Assembly: GCF_001423105.1 (NCBI RefSeq)
Contig: NZ_LMNV01000003.1
Location: forward strand, 383,449-447,448
Source: Frondihabitans sp. Leaf304
GTDB taxonomy: Bacteria; Actinomycetota; Actinomycetes; Actinomycetales; Microbacteriaceae
DNA: 64,000 nt
Direction of reading: 5' to 3'
The notes beneath the pieces were generated by a model that saw only the letters and a program-made list of their open reading frames with translations, was not told the DNA's origin and made no database searches. A program made the translations under genes and the position numbers. How positions within the stretch are numbered: position 1 is the first letter of the stretch; every line of letters begins with the position of its first letter. Below, in pieces: positions 43,419 through 51,454 of the stretch.

Positions 43419-45010
43419 GCTGACTCGGTCCGGTGGTCGGCACGTGCTGCGCGGTCGGCGCGCGCACCCTTCAGGTTGGCCCGAACGTCGGCGAACGACA
43501 CCGGGTTGATGAACTCGCCGTCCAGCCACACGGTCTGGATGAGCGAGCGTGCCTCGTCCTCCGGGGTGGCCTGCTGGAGGAGTTCGAGCTCTCCGGTCTC
43601 GTCGCGGATGACGGCGAGGCGACCCTTCGCGCTCTTCTTGCCGGCGCCGGTCTTCGGATCCTTCTGGATGTCGACGCTTTGCCCGTCGACGTCTGCCCAG
43701 GTGGCCTTTACGGCTGATCCGAGATTGTCACGGGTGAGGTACTGGTAGGTGAACGACCCGATGCCGAGGACGACGCTGGTGGACTCCCAGCCCTTCGCAG
43801 CCAGACGCTCGAAGGTCCGCTGGGCCCGGTCGAGGGTGATGCTGTCGCCGTAGATGAGACCGATGTGCTGGTTGAGCCGCTTGTAGTTCTTGTCGTTGAG
43901 CTCCCAGCCGAACAGGTCGCCGAGGATCTCGATCGCGCCGAGCTCTTCGGGGGTGAGGGCGCCAGCGGCCTTCTTCGCCTCGTAATCGGCGCAGTTCGAG
44001 TCGTCGACGATGTAGGTGCCGGTCATGATGTCGACGGGGTCGCCGGAGTCGGGGCGGATGACGAGCTTCCCGTCGCGGGCCAGAATGCGGCCCTTGAGCT
44101 GCGGGAGGATCTCGGTGAGGACGCCGAAGAAGTCGTAGCCGTCGGCGACCGCGGAGACGATGCCGGTGGGGAACGCGTCGAGGATCGCGTTGAACGTGTC
44201 GAATTCGCCCTGCTCTCCGCGGATGCACATGACGGAGTGCTCGGTGGCGGGCACGGATGCTCCGACCCAGCCGTTATCGCCGGGGTAGTACCGGTCGATG
44301 AAGTCGAGCGACGGCATCGAGTCGGTGCCGAGGAACGACAGCAGGTGTCCGGCACCGGACGCGGCGGCCGATTCGAGGCTGGTCTGGCCGCGCATCGAGA
44401 AGTCGTGAGCCTGGAAGTCAATGGCGTCGAGGTCGCCGCCGGTCTTCTCCGCCCAGCCTTCGAGGAGTTCGCGGTAGATGGTGGCGACGGTCGCGGTGGT
44501 GGACGGGTGCCAGATCGACGCGGAAAGCGCCGTCTCGATGTAGTTCGGCAGCCAGAAGAACTCGGGGTGGGTGTTTTCGACCAGAACGGTGGGGACGCCG
44601 AACGGTGCGAGCGTCCCCTCGGGGAGACCCTTCACGTGCAGGGGCAGGTAGCCGAGGCGGTGCAGGGCCCGAACGTGATCGGAGCCGATGTTGTTGGGCC
44701 CGAAGTACGACAGCAGCACGCGCTCGAACTCGTCGGCGACCTCGTCTTCGGTTGCGGCGAAGAACGGCGCCCACATCTCGATGAGGTAGTTCTGCAGGAA
44801 TGCCTGCAGGCCGAAGTGAACAGCGTGGCTTGCGCCAGGCAGCAGCTTGCCGGAACGGTTGGTCCAGTTGATCAGGATGGTGTTGGTGCCCTGGGGGTAG
44901 ACCTGGCGGTGGGAGTGCTTGTAGCCGTCGGTGGCGAGGAGGCCCGCGATGACGCTGGGCTTCGTCGGGGTGCCGAGGCGGCTGGCTGCGGATGCGGCTG
45001 TCGTGGTCAT
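43415..45010 (-). CDS. nadV: Nicotinamide phosphoribosyltransferase
   Basis: 531 residues. Joins nicotinamide to PRPP, giving NMN. Residues match human NAMPT: HDFSMRGQTSLESAAASGA (substrate loop), Asp230 in LGTDSMPSL, His258 in ATEHSVMC (the autophosphorylated histidine), and Arg319/Asp321 in VIRPDSGDP. The N-terminal TDGYKHSHRQVYPQGT is also typical. If the neighbouring Prs-like enzyme makes ADP-ribose-pyrophosphate, this could instead make NAD directly, as the phage enzyme Namat does. No NMN adenylyltransferase is visible nearby. Weak ribosome site (GGA) before ATG 45010; 85 bp after the Prs-like gene. Confidence 0.92.
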   Translation of the reverse strand: MTTTAASAASRLGTPTKPSVIAGLLATDGYKHSHRQVYPQGTNTILINWTNRSGKLLPGASHAVHFGLQAFLQNYLIEMWAPFFAATEDEVADEFERVLLSYFGPNNIGSDHVRALHRLGYLPLHVKGLPEGTLAPFGVPTVLVENTHPEFFWLPNYIETALSASIWHPSTTATVATIYRELLEGWAEKTGGDLDAIDFQAHDFSMRGQTSLESAAASGAGHLLSFLGTDSMPSLDFIDRYYPGDNGWVGASVPATEHSVMCIRGEQGEFDTFNAILDAFPTGIVSAVADGYDFFGVLTEILPQLKGRILARDGKLVIRPDSGDPVDIMTGTYIVDDSNCADYEAKKAAGALTPEELGAIEILGDLFGWELNDKNYKRLNQHIGLIYGDSITLDRAQRTFERLAAKGWESTSVVLGIGSFTYQYLTRDNLGSAVKATWADVDGQSVDIQKDPKTGAGKKSAKGRLAVIRDETGELELLQQATPEDEARSLIQTVWLDGEFINPVSFADVRANLKGARADRAARADHRTESA

Positions 45011-45095
45011 GATGTCCGTTCTGTGTGAAGTGATGAGAGCTATGAGAGGGTCTTGTCTGCTGCCGTAGTTGTGCCCGACGCGTCTTCGCGGTGCC

Positions 45096-46013
45096 TTAAA
45101 CCTCTGCCAGGTAGGGCTCGGGAGCCGCGATGGCGCGGGTGAGGTAGGCATCGACGTCGATGGTGCGGAAGGCCGCGGCGCGGGTGTCGTCGTCGGCCAT
45201 GCCGGTCGGCTTCGGGTCGGCTGCGTAGGAGTTGGTGGTCCAGATCTCGCCGAAGTAGTTCACGAGCTCGGCCGCCCGGTCGGTGTAGACACCGTGGCTG
45301 ACGTAGAGGCCGAGTCGCTCGGCCGGGAGCCCGGTTGCTGACGCCAGGCCCATGAAGGTTCCGCCTCCGTCGCAGATGTCGTCGACGACGAGGAAGCGAC
45401 CTGTGTCGGGAAGGGGCTCGCAGGAGAACCCGGAGAGCTGACGGGTCACGGGGTCGCGGTGCTTTTCCGCGAGGTACACCGGGATGTGGCAGGCATTGGC
45501 GACGGCTGTGGCTCGGGCGACGGCGCCCTTGTCGGGGGCGATGATGCCCTGGTAGCGCTGGGCCATCGTGTCGCTGTCGGCGCGTCCGACGATGTTCTTG
45601 CGGACGATGTGCTCGGAGGTGAGGACGGTGATGTTGTCGATGAGCGAGGGCATGACGGGCGAGTGCGGATCGAGGCAGATGACCTGGTCGAGTGACATCG
45701 AGTTGATGAGGTCGGCGTAGACCTTGGCTCCGAACGGGAGGGCGTCGGCGTGATCCTGACGGGCTCCCGGCAGGTACGGCATGACGAGAATGGTAGGGGC
45801 GTTTCGCTGGTGGGCCGCGTCGGCCCACATGGCGAGGCTGATGAGGTCGTTCCCGTCGGCTCCGTCGATGCGTGCCATCTCGGTGAGGCTGCCCTTGCCG
45901 TCGTTGTCGTTGATGACCTCGATGTGCTGCTCGCCGGCCCAGAAGGTGTGTGCGCGGAAGGTCGGTGTGGTGACGTAACCGGGGCCGATTCGGGTGCTGA
46001 ACGTGACTGTCAT
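45096..46013 (-). CDS. PRPP synthetase-like protein of the NAD-salvage operon (Prs or Adps type)
   Basis: 305 residues. Distant PRPP synthetase: LVMPYLPGARQDHADAL matches the ATP/ribose segment, CLDPHSP the metal His region, EKHRDP (Lys184, Arg186) the flexible loop, and VVDDICDGGGTF (209-220) the PRPP loop, which in housekeeping Prs reads DDxIDTxxT. The DICDGGGT form is the one I associate with nadV-linked copies in phages and bacteria. It would supply the sugar diphosphate to the next gene: PRPP, or ADP-ribose-pyrophosphate as in the phage NARP1 pathway. ATG 46013 has GGAGG five bases upstream. First gene of a three-gene operon. Confidence 0.8.
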   Translation of the reverse strand: MTVTFSTRIGPGYVTTPTFRAHTFWAGEQHIEVINDNDGKGSLTEMARIDGADGNDLISLAMWADAAHQRNAPTILVMPYLPGARQDHADALPFGAKVYADLINSMSLDQVICLDPHSPVMPSLIDNITVLTSEHIVRKNIVGRADSDTMAQRYQGIIAPDKGAVARATAVANACHIPVYLAEKHRDPVTRQLSGFSCEPLPDTGRFLVVDDICDGGGTFMGLASATGLPAERLGLYVSHGVYTDRAAELVNYFGEIWTTNSYAADPKPTGMADDDTRAAAFRTIDVDAYLTRAIAAPEPYLAEV

Positions 46014-46108
46014 GGCTTCCTCCAGTTTTTCTCTCCGTGATAAGAACTGGTTCCACCGTAGCAGTTATTCTCAGAAAGAGAAATACCTTCGGCCTCAAGC
46101 CCGCGAGC

Positions 46109-46124
46109 TACTGCGAACGCAGTA
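46109..46124. promoter_or_regulatory. 7-2-7 palindrome, copy 1 (response-regulator operator candidate)
   Basis: TACTGCGAACGCAGTA is a perfect palindrome of two heptamers separated by AA, the layout bound by NarL-type dimers. It lies midway between the divergent NAD operon (start 46013) and the small membrane protein gene (start 46222). An identical copy occurs at 48676-48691. Confidence 0.65.
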
Positions 46125-46221
46125 CACAGCCCGGCCTGAATCGACGACGTCACAGGGCCCCGTTTTCGCGATTCTTGAGGTGCAGCAGGAGCTGCCACCC
46201 CGGACGATCAAGGAGTTTCCC

Positions 46222-46797
46222 ATGACCATCACGACGCCCCCCACCGGCCAGACCGTCGCACCGGCCCCCACCGTCTGGGACTACCAGACCATCGCTGTCG
46301 CCCGCTCCGAGGCGGAAGAGCGACTCACCGCACTCGAGGTCTTCGGCTGGACCCTTCAGGATCAGGTCCCGACGATCCTCGACCGACGCACCGCCACCTT
46401 CTTCCTCCGCCGCGATCGCGCCATCGCCGACCGAGCTGCACTCGATGCGCTCGAAGCAGAACACATCGACGCCGTCACTGAAGTGGAGCGCCTACAGCGT
46501 TCGCCGGAGCGGATGGCGCGCACCGTGGCGATCATCGCCGGCCTCGTCGGCGTCGCCTACATGGGCGGAGCGGTCTTCGCCTACCTCGACGGCGGCGGCC
46601 TGACCTATTACATCCTCGCCGCGGTGGCCTTCGCCCACTGCTTCCTGCCGATTCCGCTGAAGAAGACCATTCTGAAGAAGCGAAGCGCGTCGGTGTCGGG
46701 CCGACTGGCCGAGCAGAGGCAGGCCGCGCACGACGTCCTCGAGGCCGCACACGCGCTCCGCGACGAGCAGGCCGTGTCGCGGTCGATCCGTCGGTGA
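46222..46797 (+). CDS. Small membrane protein with two helices, unknown function
   Basis: 191 residues. A soluble N-terminal part (about 1-95) with a WDYQTIAVARSEAEERLTALEVFGW segment, then two membrane helices (about 96-118 and 126-146), and a basic coiled-coil-like tail. I recognise no family. ATG 46222 has AAGGAG six bases upstream. It is divergent from the NAD operon, shares its regulatory region with the 7-2-7 palindrome, and is followed by the histidine kinase 44 bp later, so it may belong to the kinase operon and act as an accessory sensor. Confidence 0.7.
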   Translation: MTITTPPTGQTVAPAPTVWDYQTIAVARSEAEERLTALEVFGWTLQDQVPTILDRRTATFFLRRDRAIADRAALDALEAEHIDAVTEVERLQRSPERMARTVAIIAGLVGVAYMGGAVFAYLDGGGLTYYILAAVAFAHCFLPIPLKKTILKKRSASVSGRLAEQRQAAHDVLEAAHALRDEQAVSRSIRR

Positions 46798-46841
46798 GAG
46801 TTCCGCCTCGGGTGCGACCTGTCGTGGGCGAGAATCAACCC

Positions 46842-48011
46842 ATGCCCTCGCCTCGTCAGCCGCTCCTGCCTCGGGTCACGCGGAACGGGATCTCGCGACT
46901 CGATGTACTCCCTGCGGTGGTCGCCGGGCTCATCGGACTCAGCCTCGCCGTCGAGCTGATCCGGATGATCGCCGACTCAGCGGAAATCGTAGCGATCGAG
47001 GGGCTCGCGGTCACGCTCGCCGGCCTCCTCATCGCGACGAAACGGCCCTTCGTCGGCCTGGCCGTGAGTTCATTCGGATGCCTCGTCGTCGCCCTCGGAT
47101 CATGGAGGCCTCTGGTCGAGTGGAGCATCACCGTCTTTCTGGTCTTCATCGTCACCCTCCGCTTCGGGCGACCCATCCGGGCTGCGGCACTGGTGGTCGC
47201 TCCCACCCTCGCCGGCACGATCATCGCCGGTGACCTCGGCGACCCCCTTACCAGCGTCTTCGCGACCCTCGTCTCGTTGGCTGCAGGGTCGGCGATCGGC
47301 GCCGGACTGCGCGCGCAGCGGCTCTACCGCGACTCGCTCGAGCGGCGGGCCGAAGACGCGCTGGCCACGCGGGAGCTCGAGGCGACACGGCGAGTGGCCG
47401 AAGAGCGCCTCCGCATCGCCCGCGACCTCCACGACGTCGTCGGCCACGAGGTCGCCGTCGTCAGCATGAACCTCGGCGTTGTCGAAATGGCCCTGGTCGA
47501 CACACCTCCCGACGTGACCGAGGCGCTCGATCAAGCGCGCACCGGGGTGCGCAACGTCCTTGCCGAAACGCAGCGGATGCTCGTGCTCCTCCGCTCCGAT
47601 GACGAGCAGTGCAGGGCCGATCCCGTTCCCGATCTCGACTCGCTTCCGACGCTGTTCGAGTCGTATCGGCACATCGGGATGGACCTCCACGCCGAGCTCG
47701 AGGTGCCCGCGGACAGCGTGGATGCGGCGACGCAGCTGACGGTCTATCGGATCCTGCAGGAGGCCCTGACGAACGCCCAGAAACACGGGCGCGGTGCGGT
47801 GAGCGTCACGTGCGCCGCCGAGGGCCTGAGGCTGGTCGTGCGCGTGCGCAACGGCCAGCGCCTCGAACCATCCGAGCCGAGCACCGGCCTCGGCCTCGTC
47901 GGAATGCGCGAACGGGTCACCGCGGGCGCCGGAACGATGACAGTGACCTCTACCGACACCGAATTCGTGCTGACCGCCCACCTGCCTCTGAAGAATGGAC
48001 GTGTCGCATGA
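46842..48011 (+). CDS. NarL-type sensor histidine kinase
   Basis: 389 residues. Several N-terminal membrane helices (about 25-155) without a large extracellular domain suggest sensing within the membrane. HisKA_3 dimerisation domain with phospho-acceptor His197 in LRIARDLHDVVGHEVAVVSM; HATPase_c with YRILQEALTNAQKHG and TGLGLVGMRERV. It overlaps the response regulator as ATGA. The shared 7-2-7 palindromes suggest the pair controls both the NAD-salvage operon/membrane protein region and the P450 operon. ATG 46842 is chosen over an upstream in-frame GTG at 46794 because the latter sits on the previous stop. Confidence 0.9.
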   Translation: MPSPRQPLLPRVTRNGISRLDVLPAVVAGLIGLSLAVELIRMIADSAEIVAIEGLAVTLAGLLIATKRPFVGLAVSSFGCLVVALGSWRPLVEWSITVFLVFIVTLRFGRPIRAAALVVAPTLAGTIIAGDLGDPLTSVFATLVSLAAGSAIGAGLRAQRLYRDSLERRAEDALATRELEATRRVAEERLRIARDLHDVVGHEVAVVSMNLGVVEMALVDTPPDVTEALDQARTGVRNVLAETQRMLVLLRSDDEQCRADPVPDLDSLPTLFESYRHIGMDLHAELEVPADSVDAATQLTVYRILQEALTNAQKHGRGAVSVTCAAEGLRLVVRVRNGQRLEPSEPSTGLGLVGMRERVTAGAGTMTVTSTDTEFVLTAHLPLKNGRVA

Positions 48012-48667
48012 TCCGCCTCCTCCTCGTCGACGACCAGGAGATGATCCGGATCGGGCTCCGTGGGATCCTCGGCCGTCATGACCCGTTCGAGATCGTCGCG
48101 GAGGCCTCTGACGGACTTGGCGCCGTCGAAGCCCTCGCGTCGCAGCCGGTCGACGTGGTGCTGATGGACATCCGCATGCCGGGGATCGACGGTGTCGAGG
48201 CGACGCGAAGGATCCGACAGCGCTGGTCGGCGGAGGAGGTCCGGGTGGTCATGTTGACCACTTTCGAGCAGGACTCCAACGTGCTCGCGGCTCTCCGCGC
48301 CGGTGCCAACGCCTTTCTGAGCAAGGCCGCAGGACCGAAAGAGCTCATCGCAGCGATCGAGGAAGTGGCCGCGGGTGGCGGAGCGCTCTCGCCCGCCGCG
48401 GCCGCGATGCTCATCGGCCGGGTGAAAGACGAGCCGGCTACGGTCGTCGACGCGGACATGACGGCGCGCTTCGACGCGTTGACCCCGCGCGAGCGCGACG
48501 TGGTGCTCAGCATGATGACCGGGCTCGACGTCGACGCGATCGCCGCCGAACGGTTCCTGTCGCCGTTCACTGTGAAGACGCATGCGAACCGGGCGATGGC
48601 GAAGGTCGGGGCGCGCGATCGGGCGCAGCTGGTGGCGTTCGCGTACCGCGGTGGGCTCACGCCGTAG
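48008..48667 (+). CDS. NarL/LuxR-type response regulator
   Basis: 219 residues. Receiver domain with LLLVDDQEMIRIGLR, phospho-acceptor Asp54 in VVLMDIRMPGIDG and the switch Thr in VVMLTTFEQDSN; LuxR-type HTH (about 155-215) with LTPRERDVVLSMMTGLDVDAIAAE and FTVKTHANRAMAKVGARDRAQLV. Partner of the upstream kinase (4-bp overlap). Regulators of this class bind paired heptamers, and such a pair lies 8 bp past its stop and again 2.5 kb upstream. Confidence 0.92.
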   Translation: MIRLLLVDDQEMIRIGLRGILGRHDPFEIVAEASDGLGAVEALASQPVDVVLMDIRMPGIDGVEATRRIRQRWSAEEVRVVMLTTFEQDSNVLAALRAGANAFLSKAAGPKELIAAIEEVAAGGGALSPAAAAMLIGRVKDEPATVVDADMTARFDALTPRERDVVLSMMTGLDVDAIAAERFLSPFTVKTHANRAMAKVGARDRAQLVAFAYRGGLTP

Positions 48668-48674
48668 TCCGCTT

Positions 48675-48692
48675 CTACTGCGAACGCAGTAG
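48675..48692. promoter_or_regulatory. 7-2-7 palindrome, copy 2 (response-regulator operator candidate)
   Basis: Same 16-bp core as copy 1 (TACTGCGAACGCAGTA), extended by one matching base pair at each end to 18 bp. It lies 86 bp before the ADH start and just past the response regulator stop. Confidence 0.65.
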
Positions 48693-48777
48693 GCCGAATG
48701 GGTGCAGTCGGACGATTCGTGAACGGGTCCCCGCCGGGAGGCTTGAGGCATCACCTCAGCCCCTCAAGGAGAACCGG

Positions 48778-49833
48778 ATGTCCAGCTCGAAGCCCCCCAC
48801 CCCCGCCCGACCCGCGACTATGAAGTCGACCTATGTCACCGGCCCTGGAACGACCGCCGTGCTCGACGTGACTACCCCCGAGGTCGGCCGGCGCGACGCG
48901 CTCGTGAAGGTGCGGGCCTGCGGCATCTGCGGTTCCGACTCGTTCTACGTCTCGCTCGGCGGGCTGCCCGGCCGGGAGGGCCACACGCCCCTCGGCCATG
49001 AGCCCGCCGGCGAGATCGTGGAGCTCGGTGCCGAGGTCACAGACCTCCGGGTCGGCGACCACGTCGTCGTCAACCCGATGGCCGCCCCGACGGGAATCAT
49101 CGGCAGCGGTGGCTCGACCGGCGGTCTGAGCGACTACCTGCTGATCGAAGATGCCGAGGTCGGGCGCAGCCTCGCGGTCGTCCCCGACCACATCCCATGG
49201 GAGGTCGCCGCGCTCAACGAGCCGATGGCCGTCGCACGGCATGCCGTCAACCGGACGGCGCCGAAGCCAGGTGACAAAATCGTCATCTTCGGTGCCGGGC
49301 CTATCGGGCTCGGCGCAGCCATCAGCTACATGGCCGCCGGTGCCGGGTCGATCGTCGTCGTCGATGTCATCCCCGAACGACTCGAGCTCGCCCGTGAAAT
49401 CGGAGTCGACGATGTCATCGACTCCCGCACCGAGAACGTCACCGAGCGGCTCGTCGAGATCCACGGCGAAGGCGAGACGCGTCGCGGCGTTCGCAAGGCC
49501 GCCTCCGACATCTACCTCGATGCCGCCGGCGCCGCTCCCGTCATCGGCGCGATCACCGCCGCCGCCACGCACGGAGCGACCGTCGGCATCGTGGGTGTGC
49601 ATAAGAACCCCGTCGAGCTGGACCTCGGCCAGCTCCTTGGAAGCGAGCTGACCATCGTGCTGTCGATGGGCTACCCGACCGAAATTTTCGAGGTCACGCG
49701 CGACATCGTCGCGAACTGGGAGAAGTACGCGGCGATCGTCAGCGACGTCATCCCGTTCGGCGATGTCGAGCAGGCGTTGACCCTCGCTGCGACACCGGGC
49801 GCCGCCGACAAGGTCGTCGTCGTCTTCGACTGA
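48778..49833 (+). CDS. Zinc-dependent medium-chain alcohol dehydrogenase
   Basis: 351 residues. Catalytic zinc ligands in RACGICGSDSFY and PLGHEPAGEIVEL; NAD site IVIFGAGPIGLGAAISY (usual GxGPxG). The four-cysteine structural zinc loop is absent: that stretch reads NPMAAPTGIIGSGGSTGG. First gene of the P450 operon, with AAGGAG six bases before ATG 48778. It probably oxidises the alcohol formed by the P450 or an upstream alcohol; the substrate is unknown (terpenoid alcohol or polyol). Confidence 0.87.
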   Translation: MSSSKPPTPARPATMKSTYVTGPGTTAVLDVTTPEVGRRDALVKVRACGICGSDSFYVSLGGLPGREGHTPLGHEPAGEIVELGAEVTDLRVGDHVVVNPMAAPTGIIGSGGSTGGLSDYLLIEDAEVGRSLAVVPDHIPWEVAALNEPMAVARHAVNRTAPKPGDKIVIFGAGPIGLGAAISYMAAGAGSIVVVDVIPERLELAREIGVDDVIDSRTENVTERLVEIHGEGETRRGVRKAASDIYLDAAGAAPVIGAITAAATHGATVGIVGVHKNPVELDLGQLLGSELTIVLSMGYPTEIFEVTRDIVANWEKYAAIVSDVIPFGDVEQALTLAATPGAADKVVVVFD

Positions 49834-49873
49834 CCCGTACGGCACCACTCACGTCTCGAGAAGGAGAAGAACC

Positions 49874-51454
49874 ATGCGAATCGCGGTTGATATGACCAAA
49901 TGCCAGAGCTACGCGCAGTGCGCCTTCCTGGCACCTGATGTGTTCCGGTTCGAGGGCGACGAGGCCCTCGTCTACGACCCCGACCCCGCCGAGGAGTTCC
50001 GGGCCCGCGTTACGCAGTCCGCGGCAGCCTGCCCGGTGCAGGCCATTCGCCTCGACGGAGAGCACCGAAGGGCTGTGCCCAAGGCAGTGAACCCCTCGGC
50101 CCCGGCCTCCTCAGCATTGGGCCCCTCGGCGCTGACCGAGACCGATCGCGTGGTCGTCGTGGGGGCATCGCTCGCCGGCCTGACGGCGGCGGAAGCCTTG
50201 AGGTCGGACGGGTTCCTCGGCCCGATCACGCTCATCGGCGACGAGCCGGACGAACCCTACGACCGGCCGCCCCTGTCGAAACAGGTGCTGCTCGGTACGG
50301 CGTCGGCTTCGGGCACCCGCCTTCCGCAGGTCTCCGGCCTCGACGTGGAATGGCGCCTCGGCGTGGCAGCCACCGGCCTCGATGTCGACGCCCGTGCCGT
50401 TCTCCTCGCCGACGGCGCACGCGTGCCCTACGACAGGGTGCTCATCGCCACCGGAACCCGAGCCCGACCGTGGCCGGTGGCCGACGAAGCGGCTCTCGAC
50501 GGAGTCTTCACCCTCCGCACTTCGGCCGACGCGGCACGGCTCCGCTCCCGCCTCGCCGCCGGACCGCGGCGAGTGCTCATCGTCGGTGGAGGCTTCACCG
50601 GCTCCGAGATCGCGTCGGCCTGCCGTCGCCTGGACCTCCCGGTCACTCTCGTCGATCGAGGCCCGGCGCCGCTCGCCCGAGCGCTCGGCGACACCGTCGC
50701 GGGCGTGCTCGCCGATGTGCAGCGCGAGCACGGCGTCGACCTGCGGTCGCTTGTCACCGTCTCCCGACTTCACTCGGACGAGAGGGGGGCAGTCGCGGCC
50801 GCCACGCTCTCGGACGGAACGACCCTCGACGTCGATCTGGTGGTAGTCGCGATCGGCGCCCTCCGGAACACCGAGTGGCTCAGCGAGTCGGGCCTGTCGG
50901 TCGGCCCGCTCGGGGTCGACTGCGACGCCACCTGCCGGGCGCTCGACAGCGACGGCACCGTACTCGACGGTGTCTTCGTGGCCGGCGACATCGCCGCCTT
51001 CCCGCACCCGTCGGGCGATGGCCGCCGAATGTCGGTGGAGCACTGGGGCAACGCCGTGGGCCAGGCCACCGTCGCCGCCGGAAACATGCTGACGGGTGCG
51101 AACGTCCACCACGACGAGGTGCCGGTGTTCTGGTCGAACCAGTTCGGCCACGTGATCAAATCCGTCGGCATGCCCGAGGCCGCAGACAGCGTGGTCATCG
51201 CTCAAGGATCCACCGAAAAGCGTTCGTTCGTCGCCGTCTACGGCGTCGGAGACCGCATGGTCGGTGCCACCGCCCTCGACCAGGTCAAGTGGCTCGAGCA
51301 CTACCGACGTGAGATCAACGACGGCGCCGCATTCCCGCCGACGGGCCGAACCGTCGACAGCCTGCCCGGTACCGACCGAAGCGTGCGCCCGCATTCCCGG
51401 GCTAGTCGCCCAACCACCATCCCCGCGAAGTCCGATGAAAGGACCACACTGTGA
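49874..51454 (+). CDS. Ferredoxin-ferredoxin reductase fusion
   Basis: 526 residues. The N-terminal domain (about 1-65) is a [3Fe-4S]-type ferredoxin of the P450 electron-transfer kind: Cys10, Cys16 and Cys53 (CP motif), missing the fourth ligand. A linker leads to a ferredoxin reductase (about 90-480) of the rubredoxin/putidaredoxin-reductase fold: FAD VVVVGASLAGLTAAEALR, RPPLSKQVL, NAD VLIVGGGFTGSEIASACRR and VFVAGDIAAFPHP. Fused, it would pass electrons from NAD(P)H to the P450 encoded next. ATG 49874 has AAGGAG seven bases upstream; its stop overlaps the P450 start as GTGA. Confidence 0.88.
   Translation: MRIAVDMTKCQSYAQCAFLAPDVFRFEGDEALVYDPDPAEEFRARVTQSAAACPVQAIRLDGEHRRAVPKAVNPSAPASSALGPSALTETDRVVVVGASLAGLTAAEALRSDGFLGPITLIGDEPDEPYDRPPLSKQVLLGTASASGTRLPQVSGLDVEWRLGVAATGLDVDARAVLLADGARVPYDRVLIATGTRARPWPVADEAALDGVFTLRTSADAARLRSRLAAGPRRVLIVGGGFTGSEIASACRRLDLPVTLVDRGPAPLARALGDTVAGVLADVQREHGVDLRSLVTVSRLHSDERGAVAAATLSDGTTLDVDLVVVAIGALRNTEWLSESGLSVGPLGVDCDATCRALDSDGTVLDGVFVAGDIAAFPHPSGDGRRMSVEHWGNAVGQATVAAGNMLTGANVHHDEVPVFWSNQFGHVIKSVGMPEAADSVVIAQGSTEKRSFVAVYGVGDRMVGATALDQVKWLEHYRREINDGAAFPPTGRTVDSLPGTDRSVRPHSRASRPTTIPAKSDERTTL

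Noticed and set aside
46014..46100. NrtR operator at an imperfect TATTCTC / GAGAAATA repeat (46066-46085)
   Set aside because: The symmetry is poor and I cannot match it to a known NrtR site, so it is not listed as a feature.
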